NCBI GenBank assembly: GCA_003451935.1
Contig: DMJA01000144.1
Span: 1 to 15,690, forward strand
Reading direction: 5' to 3'
Source: Verrucomicrobiota bacterium
GTDB taxonomy: Bacteria > Verrucomicrobiota > Kiritimatiellia > CAIQIC01 > Lenti-01
Length of the DNA: 15,690 bases
This document shows, one piece after another, positions 1 through 7,796 of the stretch. The notes beneath the pieces were generated by a model. It was not told the DNA's origin and did no database searches. It saw nothing but the letters and a program-made list of their open reading frames with translations. Each line of letters starts with the position of its first letter. Positions within the stretch are counted from its first letter, which is position 1. The position numbers were made by a program, and so were the translations under genes.

Positions 1-3000
1 GAGCTGCGGCAGTTGACGCTGACCAACCTCTCCCGCCGCGCGCGCACGGTCGAAATCACCAGCTACGCCGAAATCGTGCTGCTCGACGGCCGCACCGAAG
101 CCGCGCATCCCGCATTCCACAAGCTGTTCGTGAACGCTGAATCCATGCCCGACAAGGCGGCGCTCCTTTTCAGCCGCCGGCCGCGGTCCGCGGAAGAAAA
201 GCCGCCGTGGGCGTTCCACTCCCTCGGCGTGGAGGGCGGCCTCGTCATGCGCGGCGCCTCCTACGAAACCGACCGCGCAGCCTTCATCGGACGCAACCGG
301 TCGGTCCGCGATCCCGCCGCCCTCGACCGGCCCGGTCCACTGCCCGACCGCGCCGGCCTCGTTCTCGACCCCGCCGCCGCGATCCGCTACCGCGTACGCA
401 TCGAAGCCGGGCGCTCCATCCGCGTCAACGCCTTCCTCGGCGTCGCCCCCACGCGGGAGGCGGCCGAGGTCTACGTGGACCGTTGCCGCGATCCGCACAT
501 GGCCGAACGCGTATTCTCGCTGGCGTGGACGCGCAGCCAGGTGCTTCTGCACCAGTTGCGCGCCAATGAGTCCGACGTCCAGCACTACGCCCGTCTGGCC
601 GGCTCCCTTTTCTTCGCGGGGCCGCATCGCCGGGGCCGCGCCAGCGCCATCGCCGCCAACCGCAAGAACCAGGCCGCGCTCTGGAGCTACGGCATTTCCG
701 GCGACCGGCCCATCGTGCTGCTGTCCATCTCCGACGTCGCCAACCTCGAGCTCGTCCGCAATCTCGTGCAGGCCCACACCTACTGGCGGCAAAAAGGCCT
801 CGAGGTGGATCTCGTCATCTGGTCGGAGGCTTTCGCGGGCTATCGCCAGGATCTTCTCGACGCCATCGTCGGCCTCGTGCAGGCCGGCACCGAAGGCAAG
901 CTGCTGGACCAGCCCGGCGGCATCTTCGCGCGCAACATCGACCAGATTCCCGAAGACGACCGCGGGCTCTTCCGCGCCGGCGCGCGGCTCGTGTTCAGCG
1001 ACCGCTACGGGACCTTGGCCGAACAGATCGACCGGCGCGTCGTCCCCGAGGCGGACATCCCCGAGCTGGTTCCCGAACGCGAGCCCGAGAAACCCGGCAC
1101 ACCGCCGCCGCCGCTCCCCTTCCGCGAGCTGGAATTCTTCAACGGGCGCGGCGGATTCACTCCCGATGGCCGGGAATACGTCATCCAGCTCGACCCCGGC
1201 CAGACGACCCCCGCCCCCTGGGTCAACGTCCTGGCCAATCCCTTCTTCGGAACCGTGGTGAGCGAATCCGGCGCCGCCTATACCTGGAGCGAGAACGCCA
1301 ACCAATTCCGCCTGACCCCGTGGCACAACGACGCCGTCGAGGATCCGAGCGGCGAGACGTTCTATATCCGCGACGAAGAGACCGGCCGATTCTGGTCCCC
1401 CATGCCCGGGCCCGCGCCCAGCGGCGCGCCGCACGTCTGCCGGCACGGCCACGGCTATACCGTCTTCGAGCACGCGTGCGAAGGGCTCTTCTCCGAAACG
1501 ACCGTCTACGTCGCCATCGGCGCCCCGCTCAAGTTCACGGCGATCACGCTCCACAACCGGACCGACCGGCCGCGGCGCGTGTCCCTCGCGGGCTACTGTG
1601 AATGGGTGCTCGGCGAAAGGCGCGAGTCCAGCGCGATGCACGTCGTCACGCGCCTCGATCCGCAAAGCGGCGCCCTCTTCGCCCAGAACGCCTTCAGCCT
1701 CGACTTTCCCGACCGCCTCGCGTTCTTCCACTGCAGCGGCGAGGATCGCACGCTGACCGCCGACCGCACGGAATTCATCGGCCGCAACGGCTCGCTCGCC
1801 GCGCCCGCCGCGCTCCGGCGCGAACGCCTGTCCAACCGCGTGGGCGCCGGTCTCGATCCCTGCGCCGCCATCCAGGCCAAGTTCGAAATTCAGCCCGGCG
1901 AGCAGATCCAGGTCGTCTTCTGCCTCGGTGCCGCGCACAACGAAGAGGAAGCCCGCGGATGGCTCCGCCACCAGGCCGGCACGAGCGGCGCCTACCACGC
2001 GCTCGAGGAAGTCTGGGGCTTCTGGAAACGGCAGCTCGGCGGCATCTACGTCGAAACCCCCGACGCCTCGGTCAACTTCCTCGTCAACCATTGGCTGCTC
2101 TACCAGATCCTCTCCTCGCGCTTCTGGGGACGCACCGGCTTCTACCAATCCGGCGGCGCCTACGGCTTCCGCGACCAGTTGCAGGACTCCCTCGCCTTCC
2201 TGCGCGAATGCCCCTGGCTGACCCGCGAACATCTGCTCCTGAGCGCCTCCCGCCAGTTCAAGGATGGCGACGTCCAGCACTGGTGGCATCCGCCCGTCGG
2301 GCGCGGCGTGCGCACGCACATCTCCGACGACCTGCTCTGGCTGCCGCTCGTCCTCTGCCGCTACGTCGCCACCACCGGCGACGTCGGCATCCTCGACGAG
2401 ACCCGCCCGTTCCTCGACGCCCGGCCCCCCGCCGAGAACGAGGAATCCGTCTACGACCAGCCCCGCGTCACCGAAGAAACCGCCACCGTCTACGAGCACG
2501 GCGCGCGCGCCATCCGCCGCGCCCTGCGCTTCGGGGCCCACGGCCTCCCGCTCATGGGTTCCGGCGACTGGAACGACGGCATGAACCGCGTGGGCCACCA
2601 GGGCCGCGGCGAAAGCGTCTGGCTCGGTTTCTTCCTGCACCGCGTCCTGCGCGAATTCGCCCCGCTCGCCGCCCGGCGCGGCGACGCCGACTTCGCCGCC
2701 GCCTGCGAGCGCGAAGCGCAAAAACTGTCCGCCCAGCTCGACGCCCACGCCTGGGACGGAAAATGGTATCTGCGCGCATTCTTCGACGACGGCACGCCGC
2801 TGGGCTCCGCCCAAAATCCGGAATGCCGCATCGATTCCATTCCGCAGAGCTGGGCCGTGCTCAGCGGCGCCGGCGATCCCGCCCGCGCCCGCGCCGCGAT
2901 GGAATCCGTCCGCGACCATCTCGTCGATCCCCGGCTGCGGCTCGTCCGGCTCTTCGATCCGCCCTTCGACAACGCCCCGTGGGATCCCGGCTACATCAAG

Positions 3001-3528
3001 GGCTACGTCCCCGGCGTGCGCGAGAACGGCGGACAATACACCCACGCCGCCGTCTGGGTCGCGATGGCTTTCGCCGCCCTCAAGCAAGCCGACGTGGCCT
3101 GGGACCTTTTTCAATATCTCAATCCGATCCGCCACGGCGACACCCCCGAACACGTCGCGACCTACAAGCTGGAACCCTACGTCCTCGCCGCCGACCTCTA
3201 CACCGCAAAAGGCCACGAAGGCGCCGGCGGCTGGAGCTGGTACACGGGATCCGCCTCCTGGCTCTACCGCCTCCTCGTCGAAGATCTCCTCGGCCTGCGC
3301 CTCGAAACCGACGTCCTCACCTTCGCCCCCCTGCTTCCGGCGGGCTGGACCGGATTCAAGCTCACCTACCGGTTCCGCAACACCTTCTTCCATGTCCAGC
3401 TGCAGGCCGTCGGCCCCGAAACCGGAACCGTCCGCCGCGTGGTGGTGGACGGCGCCGAACAGCCCGACCGGAAAATCCATCTCGTCGACGACGGGCGCGA
3501 ACGAAACGTCCTCGTCGAACTCGGCTGA
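1..3528 (+). CDS. ndvB: NdvB-like cyclic beta-1,2-glucan synthase, C-terminal part (5' truncated by window edge)
   Basis: The reading frame is open from base 1 and ends at TGA 3526-3528, so 1175 residues are visible and the start lies outside. In order I see: the end of a GH94-type beta-sandwich domain (about residues 1-210, with an FIGRNRS motif); a linker region typical of NdvB/ChvB (LWSYGISGDRPIVLL, about 225-350); a second beta-sandwich domain (about 380-650, again with FIGRNGS); and an (alpha/alpha)6 catalytic domain (about 670-1120). That domain carries GFRDQLQDS and SGDWNDGMN; G855-D859 is coded at 2563-2577 and holds the likely catalytic Asp of GH94 phosphorylases. In NdvB this C-terminal region sets glucan chain length by phosphorolysis, while an N-terminal membrane GT84 domain makes the polymer; that half would lie upstream of the window. 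A stand-alone cellobiose-phosphorylase-like enzyme is less likely because two sandwich domains and the NdvB linker are present. Codon use matches the neighbours. Confidence 0.88.
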   Translation, partial: ELRQLTLTNLSRRARTVEITSYAEIVLLDGRTEAAHPAFHKLFVNAESMPDKAALLFSRRPRSAEEKPPWAFHSLGVEGGLVMRGASYETDRAAFIGRNRSVRDPAALDRPGPLPDRAGLVLDPAAAIRYRVRIEAGRSIRVNAFLGVAPTREAAEVYVDRCRDPHMAERVFSLAWTRSQVLLHQLRANESDVQHYARLAGSLFFAGPHRRGRASAIAANRKNQAALWSYGISGDRPIVLLSISDVANLELVRNLVQAHTYWRQKGLEVDLVIWSEAFAGYRQDLLDAIVGLVQAGTEGKLLDQPGGIFARNIDQIPEDDRGLFRAGARLVFSDRYGTLAEQIDRRVVPEADIPELVPEREPEKPGTPPPPLPFRELEFFNGRGGFTPDGREYVIQLDPGQTTPAPWVNVLANPFFGTVVSESGAAYTWSENANQFRLTPWHNDAVEDPSGETFYIRDEETGRFWSPMPGPAPSGAPHVCRHGHGYTVFEHACEGLFSETTVYVAIGAPLKFTAITLHNRTDRPRRVSLAGYCEWVLGERRESSAMHVVTRLDPQSGALFAQNAFSLDFPDRLAFFHCSGEDRTLTADRTEFIGRNGSLAAPAALRRERLSNRVGAGLDPCAAIQAKFEIQPGEQIQVVFCLGAAHNEEEARGWLRHQAGTSGAYHALEEVWGFWKRQLGGIYVETPDASVNFLVNHWLLYQILSSRFWGRTGFYQSGGAYGFRDQLQDSLAFLRECPWLTREHLLLSASRQFKDGDVQHWWHPPVGRGVRTHISDDLLWLPLVLCRYVATTGDVGILDETRPFLDARPPAENEESVYDQPRVTEETATVYEHGARAIRRALRFGAHGLPLMGSGDWNDGMNRVGHQGRGESVWLGFFLHRVLREFAPLAARRGDADFAAACEREAQKLSAQLDAHAWDGKWYLRAFFDDGTPLGSAQNPECRIDSIPQSWAVLSGAGDPARARAAMESVRDHLVDPRLRLVRLFDPPFDNAPWDPGYIKGYVPGVRENGGQYTHAAVWVAMAFAALKQADVAWDLFQYLNPIRHGDTPEHVATYKLEPYVLAADLYTAKGHEGAGGWSWYTGSASWLYRLLVEDLLGLRLETDVLTFAPLLPAGWTGFKLTYRFRNTFFHVQLQAVGPETGTVRRVVVDGAEQPDRKIHLVDDGRERNVLVELG

Positions 3529-3552
3529 TCCTTCCCCTGGGCTCAAACAAAA

Positions 3553-3587
3553 CCGCCGGGTCCCTCTCGGGCCCGGCGGCGCTTTTT
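3553..3587. terminator. Bidirectional intrinsic terminator between ndvB-like gene and the CsgG-like gene
   Basis: Arms CCGCCGGG (3553-3560) and CCCGGCGG (3572-3579) form a perfect 8-bp GC stem, with an extra G-T pair inside. It is followed by TTTTT (3583-3587) on the plus strand and preceded by AACAAAA, which reads as a U-rich tail on the minus strand. It sits 24 bp after the ndvB-like stop and just beyond the end of the converging minus-strand gene, so it can serve both. Confidence 0.8.
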
Positions 3588-3602
3588 CCGCGATGCGGAA
3601 AA
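3584..3602. repeat. 19-bp palindrome TTTTCC-N7-GGAAAA
   Basis: Perfect 8-bp arms TTTTCCGC / GCGGAAAA around GAT. Its left arm overlaps the T-tract of the adjacent terminator, and its right end is 2 bp from the stop of the minus-strand gene. It has the same length and layout (TTTTCC, seven bases, GGAAAA) as the four units in the double palindromes at 7740-7780 and 15626-15666, although the seven inner bases differ. It may simply be a second terminator hairpin for the CsgG-like gene. Confidence 0.5.
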
Positions 3603-3604
3603 CG

Positions 3605-4519
3605 CTACTTCACCGGCATGACGCTCATGCCCTTCTCTGCGCCCGGCAACGGCGTGCAGTAGGCGATCTTCTCCTTGGCCTCGGTCACTTGGATCGTGCC
3701 GACGGTGGTGATTTCCACATCCAGCACTTCGCCGGTATCCTCGTCCACCAACTCCTCGGTGGAGCCGACCTGGAACGTCTGCCCGACGGCAACGCCTTCG
3801 CGCGTGCCGCGGTTGATGACGACCTTGTCGTCCTTCGCCAGCATGACGGACCCTTCCCACGGGATGCCCTCGAGCTGCTTCGTCAGGAACTCCACGCACT
3901 GCACCACGGCATCCTCGCAGGCCTTGCCGACGTTGTCCTTGCGGAATCCTTCGATGTTGCCGCCGAGCCCCCCCAGCGCGCTGCCATGGTAGCCCACGCC
4001 CAGCCCGCGCCGTCCGGCCACGCCCACCACCTTCTGGGACGCCTTGACTTGGCCGGTCTCGCTATCCACCAAGTAGATCGTGATGTTCACCTCGGCCTTG
4101 CCCTTCGAGCCACCCAATGAAATGCCCTTGAAGCTGAGGCCGCCGCTGCCGCCGCTGGTTTCGCTCTGGACATGGGTGATGGATCCGCGCACCAGGAGCT
4201 GCGCCGGCGTCATGCGGCCGATCTGCGGAGCCTTCTTGCCGCCGGCCACCCGGCCGCTGGCGGCGAAATCCTGCTCGGCCATGGCTTCCTGCCGCATCTC
4301 TGAATCGCCCAGCACGATGAACTTCTGGCTCTGCTGGAGGGCATCCGTCAAAATCGTGGTGAAGCCATCCCCCACGTCCCACTGCCCCGACCAACCCGCC
4401 TCGTTGGGGAACTTGCTGACCGTGATCGAATAGCGCAGGTTGCCCTCCGCCTGGGCCGCGGCCATGCCCAACACTCCCGCCGCGCAAAACACCGCCATCC
4501 ACTTCGCCATGCTTTTCAT
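3605..4519 (-). CDS. Secreted CsgG/LpoB-family-like protein
   Basis: 304 residues. An N-terminal signal peptide (Lys-rich start, hydrophobic core, likely cleavage after AQA at residue 24) sends it to the periplasm; no lipobox cysteine is placed for acylation. The body resembles the CsgG/LpoB fold: an early strand region with SITVSKFPN, a regulated-oligomer style segment FTTILTDALQQSQKFIVLGD, then LVRGSITHV and VNITIYLVDSETGQV, which match the usual 'resistant/variant strand, then lipoprotein partner' pattern of this family. The C-terminal part (about 230-300: VVINRGTREGVAVGQTFQV) looks like an added beta domain often seen in such proteins. A glycine-rich stretch lies at about 122-140. Start ATG 4517-4519 has AGGAG (complement of 4529-4533) 9 nt upstream. 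The exact role, such as surface assembly or cell-wall enzyme activation, cannot be read from the sequence. Confidence 0.75.
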   Translation of the reverse strand: MKSMAKWMAVFCAAGVLGMAAAQAEGNLRYSITVSKFPNEAGWSGQWDVGDGFTTILTDALQQSQKFIVLGDSEMRQEAMAEQDFAASGRVAGGKKAPQIGRMTPAQLLVRGSITHVQSETSGGSGGLSFKGISLGGSKGKAEVNITIYLVDSETGQVKASQKVVGVAGRRGLGVGYHGSALGGLGGNIEGFRKDNVGKACEDAVVQCVEFLTKQLEGIPWEGSVMLAKDDKVVINRGTREGVAVGQTFQVGSTEELVDEDTGEVLDVEITTVGTIQVTEAKEKIAYCTPLPGAEKGMSVMPVK

Positions 4520-4566
4520 GTCTGCATTCTCCTGGCCGGCCGCAAGCCGGTTGCTTTTCTTTGCGG

Positions 4567-4596
4567 AAAGTATGGGGAAATCACTTTTGAAAACAA
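4567..4596 (-). promoter_or_regulatory. Putative sigma70-type promoter of the CsgG-like gene
   Basis: On the minus strand TTGTTT (4591-4596) is separated by 18 bp from TACTTT (4567-4572). Transcription would start near 4560, giving a leader of about 40 nt that contains a small CCGGC/GCCGG hairpin (4536-4550) just before the AGGAG ribosome site. It is divergent from the rpmH promoter. Confidence 0.4.
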
Positions 4597-4638
4597 GCCC
4601 ATACCAGAAATCCGGCGCGTTAAAATATCATTAAGGGA

Positions 4639-4668
4639 TTGACACCCGCTGGCCAAACACGCTAAACA
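4639..4668 (+). promoter_or_regulatory. Putative sigma70-type promoter of the rpmH operon
   Basis: A perfect TTGACA (4639-4644) is followed after 18 bp by TAAACA (4663-4668), a weak -10. The start of transcription would be near 4675, about 28 nt before rpmH. The ribosome site AAAGG (4690-4694) lies 8 nt before the ATG. The aroF promoter in this window has the same shape (TTGACACCC, 18-bp spacer, weak -10). Confidence 0.5.
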
Positions 4669-4702
4669 CGCCCTTCATTTTAGCTGAAGAAAGGTCCGTT
4701 CC

Positions 4703-4846
4703 ATGCAACCCACATATCATCCTTCCAAGATCAAGCGTGCCCGCAAGCACGGGTTCCGCGCCCGCATGGCCACCGCCAACGGCCGCAAGATCCTCAGCCG
4801 CCGCCGCGCCAAGGGCCGCAAGCTCTTGACCATCTGCGACAAGTAA
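4703..4846 (+). CDS. rpmH: 50S ribosomal protein L34
   Basis: 47 residues, almost all basic, a structural protein of the large ribosomal subunit. It carries the L34 signature HGFRARMATANGRKIL followed by RRRAKGRKLLT. The N-terminus MQPTYHPSKIKR replaces the common MKRTYQPS form. AAAGG lies 8 nt upstream of the ATG, and the usual partner rnpA follows, confirming identity. It is first in the rpmH-rnpA-yidD-yidC block. No dnaA is seen upstream; a divergent CsgG-like gene is there instead. Confidence 0.97.
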   Translation: MQPTYHPSKIKRARKHGFRARMATANGRKILSRRRAKGRKLLTICDK

Positions 4847-4881
4847 GGCGGCCTTTGCCCCTTGCCGGGGGCGCCCTCCCC

Positions 4882-5307
4882 ATGCAACCCGGCAGCGATC
4901 GCCCGGCCATCCCCCCCGCGAAGGAGAACTGCCGGGCGTTTTGCGTCCGCGAGACGTTCTGCCGCAAGCAGCGCCTGCTCCGCACGGCGCAGTTCAAGGA
5001 AACCTACGACCAGAACCGCCGCTGGCATGGCCGGCACATGGTGCTCTTTCTGCGTTCCGCCCCCGACGCCTCCCTGCGCCTCGGCGTGGTCGCCAGCAAA
5101 AAGGTCGGCAACGCCCCCGAACGAGCCCGCGCCAAGCGCCGCCTCCGCGAGGCGTTCCGCCGGAACCGCGCCGCGTTCACCGCCTCCACCGATGACCTCG
5201 TGCTTGTCGCCCGCCGATCCATTCTTACGGCGCCCTGGAACGACGTCGTTGCCGAGCTGCTCAAGCTGGCCAGCCAGGCCGGCCTGATGCCCCCTCCCGC
5301 GAAATGA
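4882..5307 (+). CDS. rnpA: Ribonuclease P protein component
   Basis: 141 residues from ATG 4882. The protein binds the RNase P RNA and helps mature tRNA 5' ends. Family features seen: RLLRTAQFKETY near the start of the fold, LRLGVVASKKVGNA in the centre, then the basic helix ERARAKRRLREAFRR (R81-A82-R83 with K85 and R86). The canonical RNR motif of this helix reads RAR here, so the Asn is replaced by Ala. The N-terminal extension of about 28 residues before the fold is Pro/Cys-rich and longer than usual. An upstream in-frame TTG at 4855 could add nine residues; ATG is preferred because a GGGGG stretch precedes it. A good AAGGAG at 4921-4926 is in-frame coding with no start codon suitably spaced after it. 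The stop overlaps the yidD start as ATGA. Confidence 0.92.
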   Translation: MQPGSDRPAIPPAKENCRAFCVRETFCRKQRLLRTAQFKETYDQNRRWHGRHMVLFLRSAPDASLRLGVVASKKVGNAPERARAKRRLREAFRRNRAAFTASTDDLVLVARRSILTAPWNDVVAELLKLASQAGLMPPPAK

Positions 5308-5552
5308 ACCCTCTCGCGGCGACGCTGTGCTTCCTGATCCGCGTCTATCAGAAGGCCATCGGCCCGCTGTTCGGCCACTGCTGCCGCTTCGAACCGTCCT
5401 GCTCGAATTATATGCTGGAAGCCATCCGCATCCATGGAGTAGGGTACGGCGTTTTACTCGGCATCCGGCGCATCGCCCGCTGCCATCCGTGGAACCCCGG
5501 CGGCTATGATCCCGTCCCGCCCAAACAATCGGAAGATTTGAACGAAAGCTGA
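5304..5552 (+). CDS. yidD: Membrane protein insertion efficiency factor YidD
   Basis: 82 residues, within the usual range. It has the conserved core YQKAIGPLFG, CCRFEPSCSNYMLEAI, HG near position 44, GIRRIARCHPW and GGYDPVP, including the conserved cysteines. YidD is a small amphipathic inner-membrane-associated protein thought to help insert proteins together with YidC. It overlaps rnpA by 4 bp (ATGA) and ends 3 bp before yidC, so translation of the three genes is probably coupled. Confidence 0.96.
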   Translation: MNPLAATLCFLIRVYQKAIGPLFGHCCRFEPSCSNYMLEAIRIHGVGYGVLLGIRRIARCHPWNPGGYDPVPPKQSEDLNES

Positions 5553-5555
5553 AAC

Positions 5556-7325
5556 ATGAAGAAACAAGACCTCATTCCCCTCGTCATCATCTTTGCCCTG
5601 TTCCTGGCCTATCCCACGATCGACCGGAAGGTCATCGCGAAGTTCTTCCCCCCCAAGGCCAAACCGGCCCCCGCCGCCGTGGAAAAGGCCGGGGCTTCCG
5701 CCATTCCCTCCGACACCGCCCTCGCCGCGCCCGAGGCCCCGGCGGCGCCCCCCGGCGAATCCGCGGCGGAACCGGCCGCTCCAGCCCAGCCGGCCCCCGA
5801 CGCCGAAGAGGAATCCATCGAAGTCCTCACCACGCTCGGCAACGAGCGCCTGGAGATCACCGCCTCCACGCACGGCGCCGGCATCGTCCGCGCCGCAATC
5901 CTCGGCTATCCGTCCATCAAGGGTTCCGACGTTCCCGTCACCTTCGATTTCTCCGACCGCCCCGCCGCCGCGCCCGTCGGCTATCCCGGACTCGCCCCGC
6001 GCGCCAGCTTCGAGATTGCCGGCTCCACGGACGATTCCATTTCCTACCGCAAGGAACTCCCCGGCGGCCTCGTCCTCGAGCGCACGCTGACCCTCGGCAC
6101 GAATTACCAGATCCAGATCGTGGACCGGATCGCCAATGCGTCGTCCGCCTCCATCGCCCTTTCCGGCTACGGCCTGCAGGCCGGCTTCATGGGGAACCTC
6201 CCCGGCGAAGAGGGCAAACAGCAGGTTCCCCTCCTCGGCGTGGACACCCTGACCGGCAGCGAGGCCGTCCAATACTGGGGCGGCAAGCTCGACAAGTGGT
6301 TCCCCCTCGATGGCGGCCGCCAACCGGTGGTCGTGCCCGGGCCGGAGGATCCGCCCCTTCCCGTGGACTGGGCCGCCGTCAAGAACAAGTATTTCACGCA
6401 GATCCTCACGCCCGCCGATGGCGCCGACCGCTGTCTCGTGGACGCCGACCGGGGCGCGCCGGTCCGCTCCTCTTTCATGGGCATCTTCCCCCGCACCACG
6501 GTGCCCATCGGCCGCATCGCCGCCTCGGTCCTGATGCCCGGCTACGCCCTGCCCCCCGGCCAAACCCTCGAGCAAAGCGCCACGTTCTACATCGGCCCCA
6601 AGGTGTATACCGAACTCAAGGCCAACGGCCCGCACCAGGAAGACATCCTTCAACTCGGCTTCTGGCGCGTGGTCGGCATCTGGATCCTCAAAATCATGGT
6701 CTGGATCCAGGCCCATGTCTGGCCCTACAGCTACGGCGTCGCCATCATCCTGCTCACCTTCCTCATCCGCATCGTCTTCTGGCCCCTCAACCACAAGTCG
6801 ATGGTCAGCACCCGCCATATGCAGGAGATCCAGCCGCTCATCACGGCCATGAAGGAGAAGTTCAAGGACGATCCCAAGCGGCAGCAGCAGGAGATGATGG
6901 CGCTCTACAAGGAGCACAAGATCAATCCCATGGGCGGATGCCTGCCCATGCTCGTCCAGATCCCCGTCTTCTTCGCCCTCTTCGTCGTGCTCCGCGGCGC
7001 CATCGAACTGCGCTTCTCCTCCTTCCTCTGGATCTCCGACCTCTCCACGCCGGAAAACCTGTTCAAGGGTGTCCTGCCCTTCCCCATCAACATCCTGCCG
7101 CTCTTCATGGGCGTGACCATGTGGCTCCAGCAGAAGATGACCCCCACCAGCGATCCCCAGCAGCAGAAGATGATGATGATGATGCCCGTGCTCTTCACCT
7201 TCATGTTCTACTCCTTCCCCTCGGGCCTCTCCCTCTACTGGTCCGTCAACCAGGTCATGATGATCGTCCAGCTCGCGTGGATGAAGAAGTTCCACCACGC
7301 CCCTCTCGTGAAAAAACAGGCCTAA
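5556..7325 (+). CDS. yidC: Membrane protein insertase YidC (long, Gram-negative form)
   Basis: 589 residues. It inserts and folds inner-membrane proteins alone or with SecYEG. Layout: N-terminal membrane helix (about 6-22, LIPLVIIFALFLAYP), a Pro/Ala-rich linker (about 34-85), a periplasmic beta-sandwich domain (about 90-370), then the conserved 60-kDa insertase core (about 375-585) with several membrane helices. The positively charged residue of the hydrophilic groove is visible as R405 in LLTFLIRIVFWPL. The cytoplasmic helical hairpin MQEIQPLITAMKEKFKDD and the NPMGGCLPMLVQIPVFFAL motif are typical. A Met-rich run (MMMMM) precedes the penultimate helix. It lies 3 bp after yidD; the mnmE/jag genes that often follow yidC are absent, and a DUF2780 gene follows instead. 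Confidence 0.97.
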   Translation: MKKQDLIPLVIIFALFLAYPTIDRKVIAKFFPPKAKPAPAAVEKAGASAIPSDTALAAPEAPAAPPGESAAEPAAPAQPAPDAEEESIEVLTTLGNERLEITASTHGAGIVRAAILGYPSIKGSDVPVTFDFSDRPAAAPVGYPGLAPRASFEIAGSTDDSISYRKELPGGLVLERTLTLGTNYQIQIVDRIANASSASIALSGYGLQAGFMGNLPGEEGKQQVPLLGVDTLTGSEAVQYWGGKLDKWFPLDGGRQPVVVPGPEDPPLPVDWAAVKNKYFTQILTPADGADRCLVDADRGAPVRSSFMGIFPRTTVPIGRIAASVLMPGYALPPGQTLEQSATFYIGPKVYTELKANGPHQEDILQLGFWRVVGIWILKIMVWIQAHVWPYSYGVAIILLTFLIRIVFWPLNHKSMVSTRHMQEIQPLITAMKEKFKDDPKRQQQEMMALYKEHKINPMGGCLPMLVQIPVFFALFVVLRGAIELRFSSFLWISDLSTPENLFKGVLPFPINILPLFMGVTMWLQQKMTPTSDPQQQKMMMMMPVLFTFMFYSFPSGLSLYWSVNQVMMIVQLAWMKKFHHAPLVKKQA

Positions 7326-7341
7326 CCACAGGAGACCGAAC

Positions 7342-7725
7342 ATGGAATTGATCCCGGAATTGGTATCGCAACTCGGCATCGGCGCCGACCAGGCCAAGGG
7401 CGGCGCGGGCCTGCTGTTCAAGCTGGTCCAGAGCAAGCTCGGCGGCGACTTCTCCAAGATCGCCTCCGCCCTGCCCGAAGTGACCGGCCTGATCCAGTCC
7501 GCGCCCCAGGCCGGCGGCGCGGCCCAGCTGCTCGGTGGTCTCGCCGCGAAGTTCGGCGGCGGCAAGGGCGCGAGCCTTGCCGGCCTCGCCTCCCTCGCCG
7601 GCGGCTTCTCCCAGCTCAAGCTCGACCCCGGTATGATCGGCAAGTTCGTGCCCGTGATCCTGTCCTTCGTGCAGGCCAAGGGTGGCGGCGAACTCCAGGC
7701 CTTGATCGCCAAGGTGCTGAAGTAG
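7342..7725 (+). CDS. DUF2780-like protein
   Basis: 127 residues with no clear signal peptide or membrane helix. It is rich in Gly, Ala and Leu: an N-terminal helix ELVSQLGIGADQAKGGAGLL, a middle segment with GGAAQLLGGLAAKFGG, and a C-terminal ASLAGGFSQLKLDPGMIGKF followed by VPVILSFVQAKGG. This pattern matches the DUF2780 family (described as VcgC/VcgE) as I remember it; its biochemical function is unknown. AGGAG (about 7330) gives a good ribosome site, and the gene begins 16 bp after yidC, so it is probably cotranscribed with it. A double palindrome follows 14 bp after its stop and could end the transcript. Confidence 0.75.
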   Translation: MELIPELVSQLGIGADQAKGGAGLLFKLVQSKLGGDFSKIASALPEVTGLIQSAPQAGGAAQLLGGLAAKFGGGKGASLAGLASLAGGFSQLKLDPGMIGKFVPVILSFVQAKGGGELQALIAKVLK

Positions 7726-7739
7726 CCCTCGCCCCACGG

Positions 7740-7780
7740 TTTTCCATGCTGTGGAAAAAAGTTTTCCACGGCATGGAAAA
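7740..7780. repeat. 41-bp double palindrome (two TTTTCC-N7-GGAAAA units)
   Basis: Unit 1, TTTTCCATGCTGTGGAAAA (7740-7758), and unit 2, TTTTCCACGGCATGGAAAA (7762-7780), each have inverted ends. Unit 2 is also the reverse complement of unit 1 at 18 of 19 positions, so the whole element can fold into one long hairpin with a 3-base loop. Unit centres are 22 bp apart, about two helical turns. The reverse complement matches 15626-15666 at 37 of 41 positions. It ends 16 bp before the photolyase start and leaves that gene without a visible Shine-Dalgarno site. Followed by CTTTT, it could act as a terminator for the DUF2780 gene. Confidence 0.85.
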
Positions 7781-7796
7781 CTTTTAAGTTGCCGCC

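Noticed and set aside
1602..3662. A 686-codon plus-strand frame inside the ndvB-like gene
   Set aside because: Frame-shifted shadow made mostly of Arg, Pro and Ala; the main frame has clear GH94 motifs.
7740..7780. CRISPR repeat or insertion-sequence end
   Set aside because: No spacer array, no transposase and no target-site duplication; the two copies are far apart and in opposite orientation.
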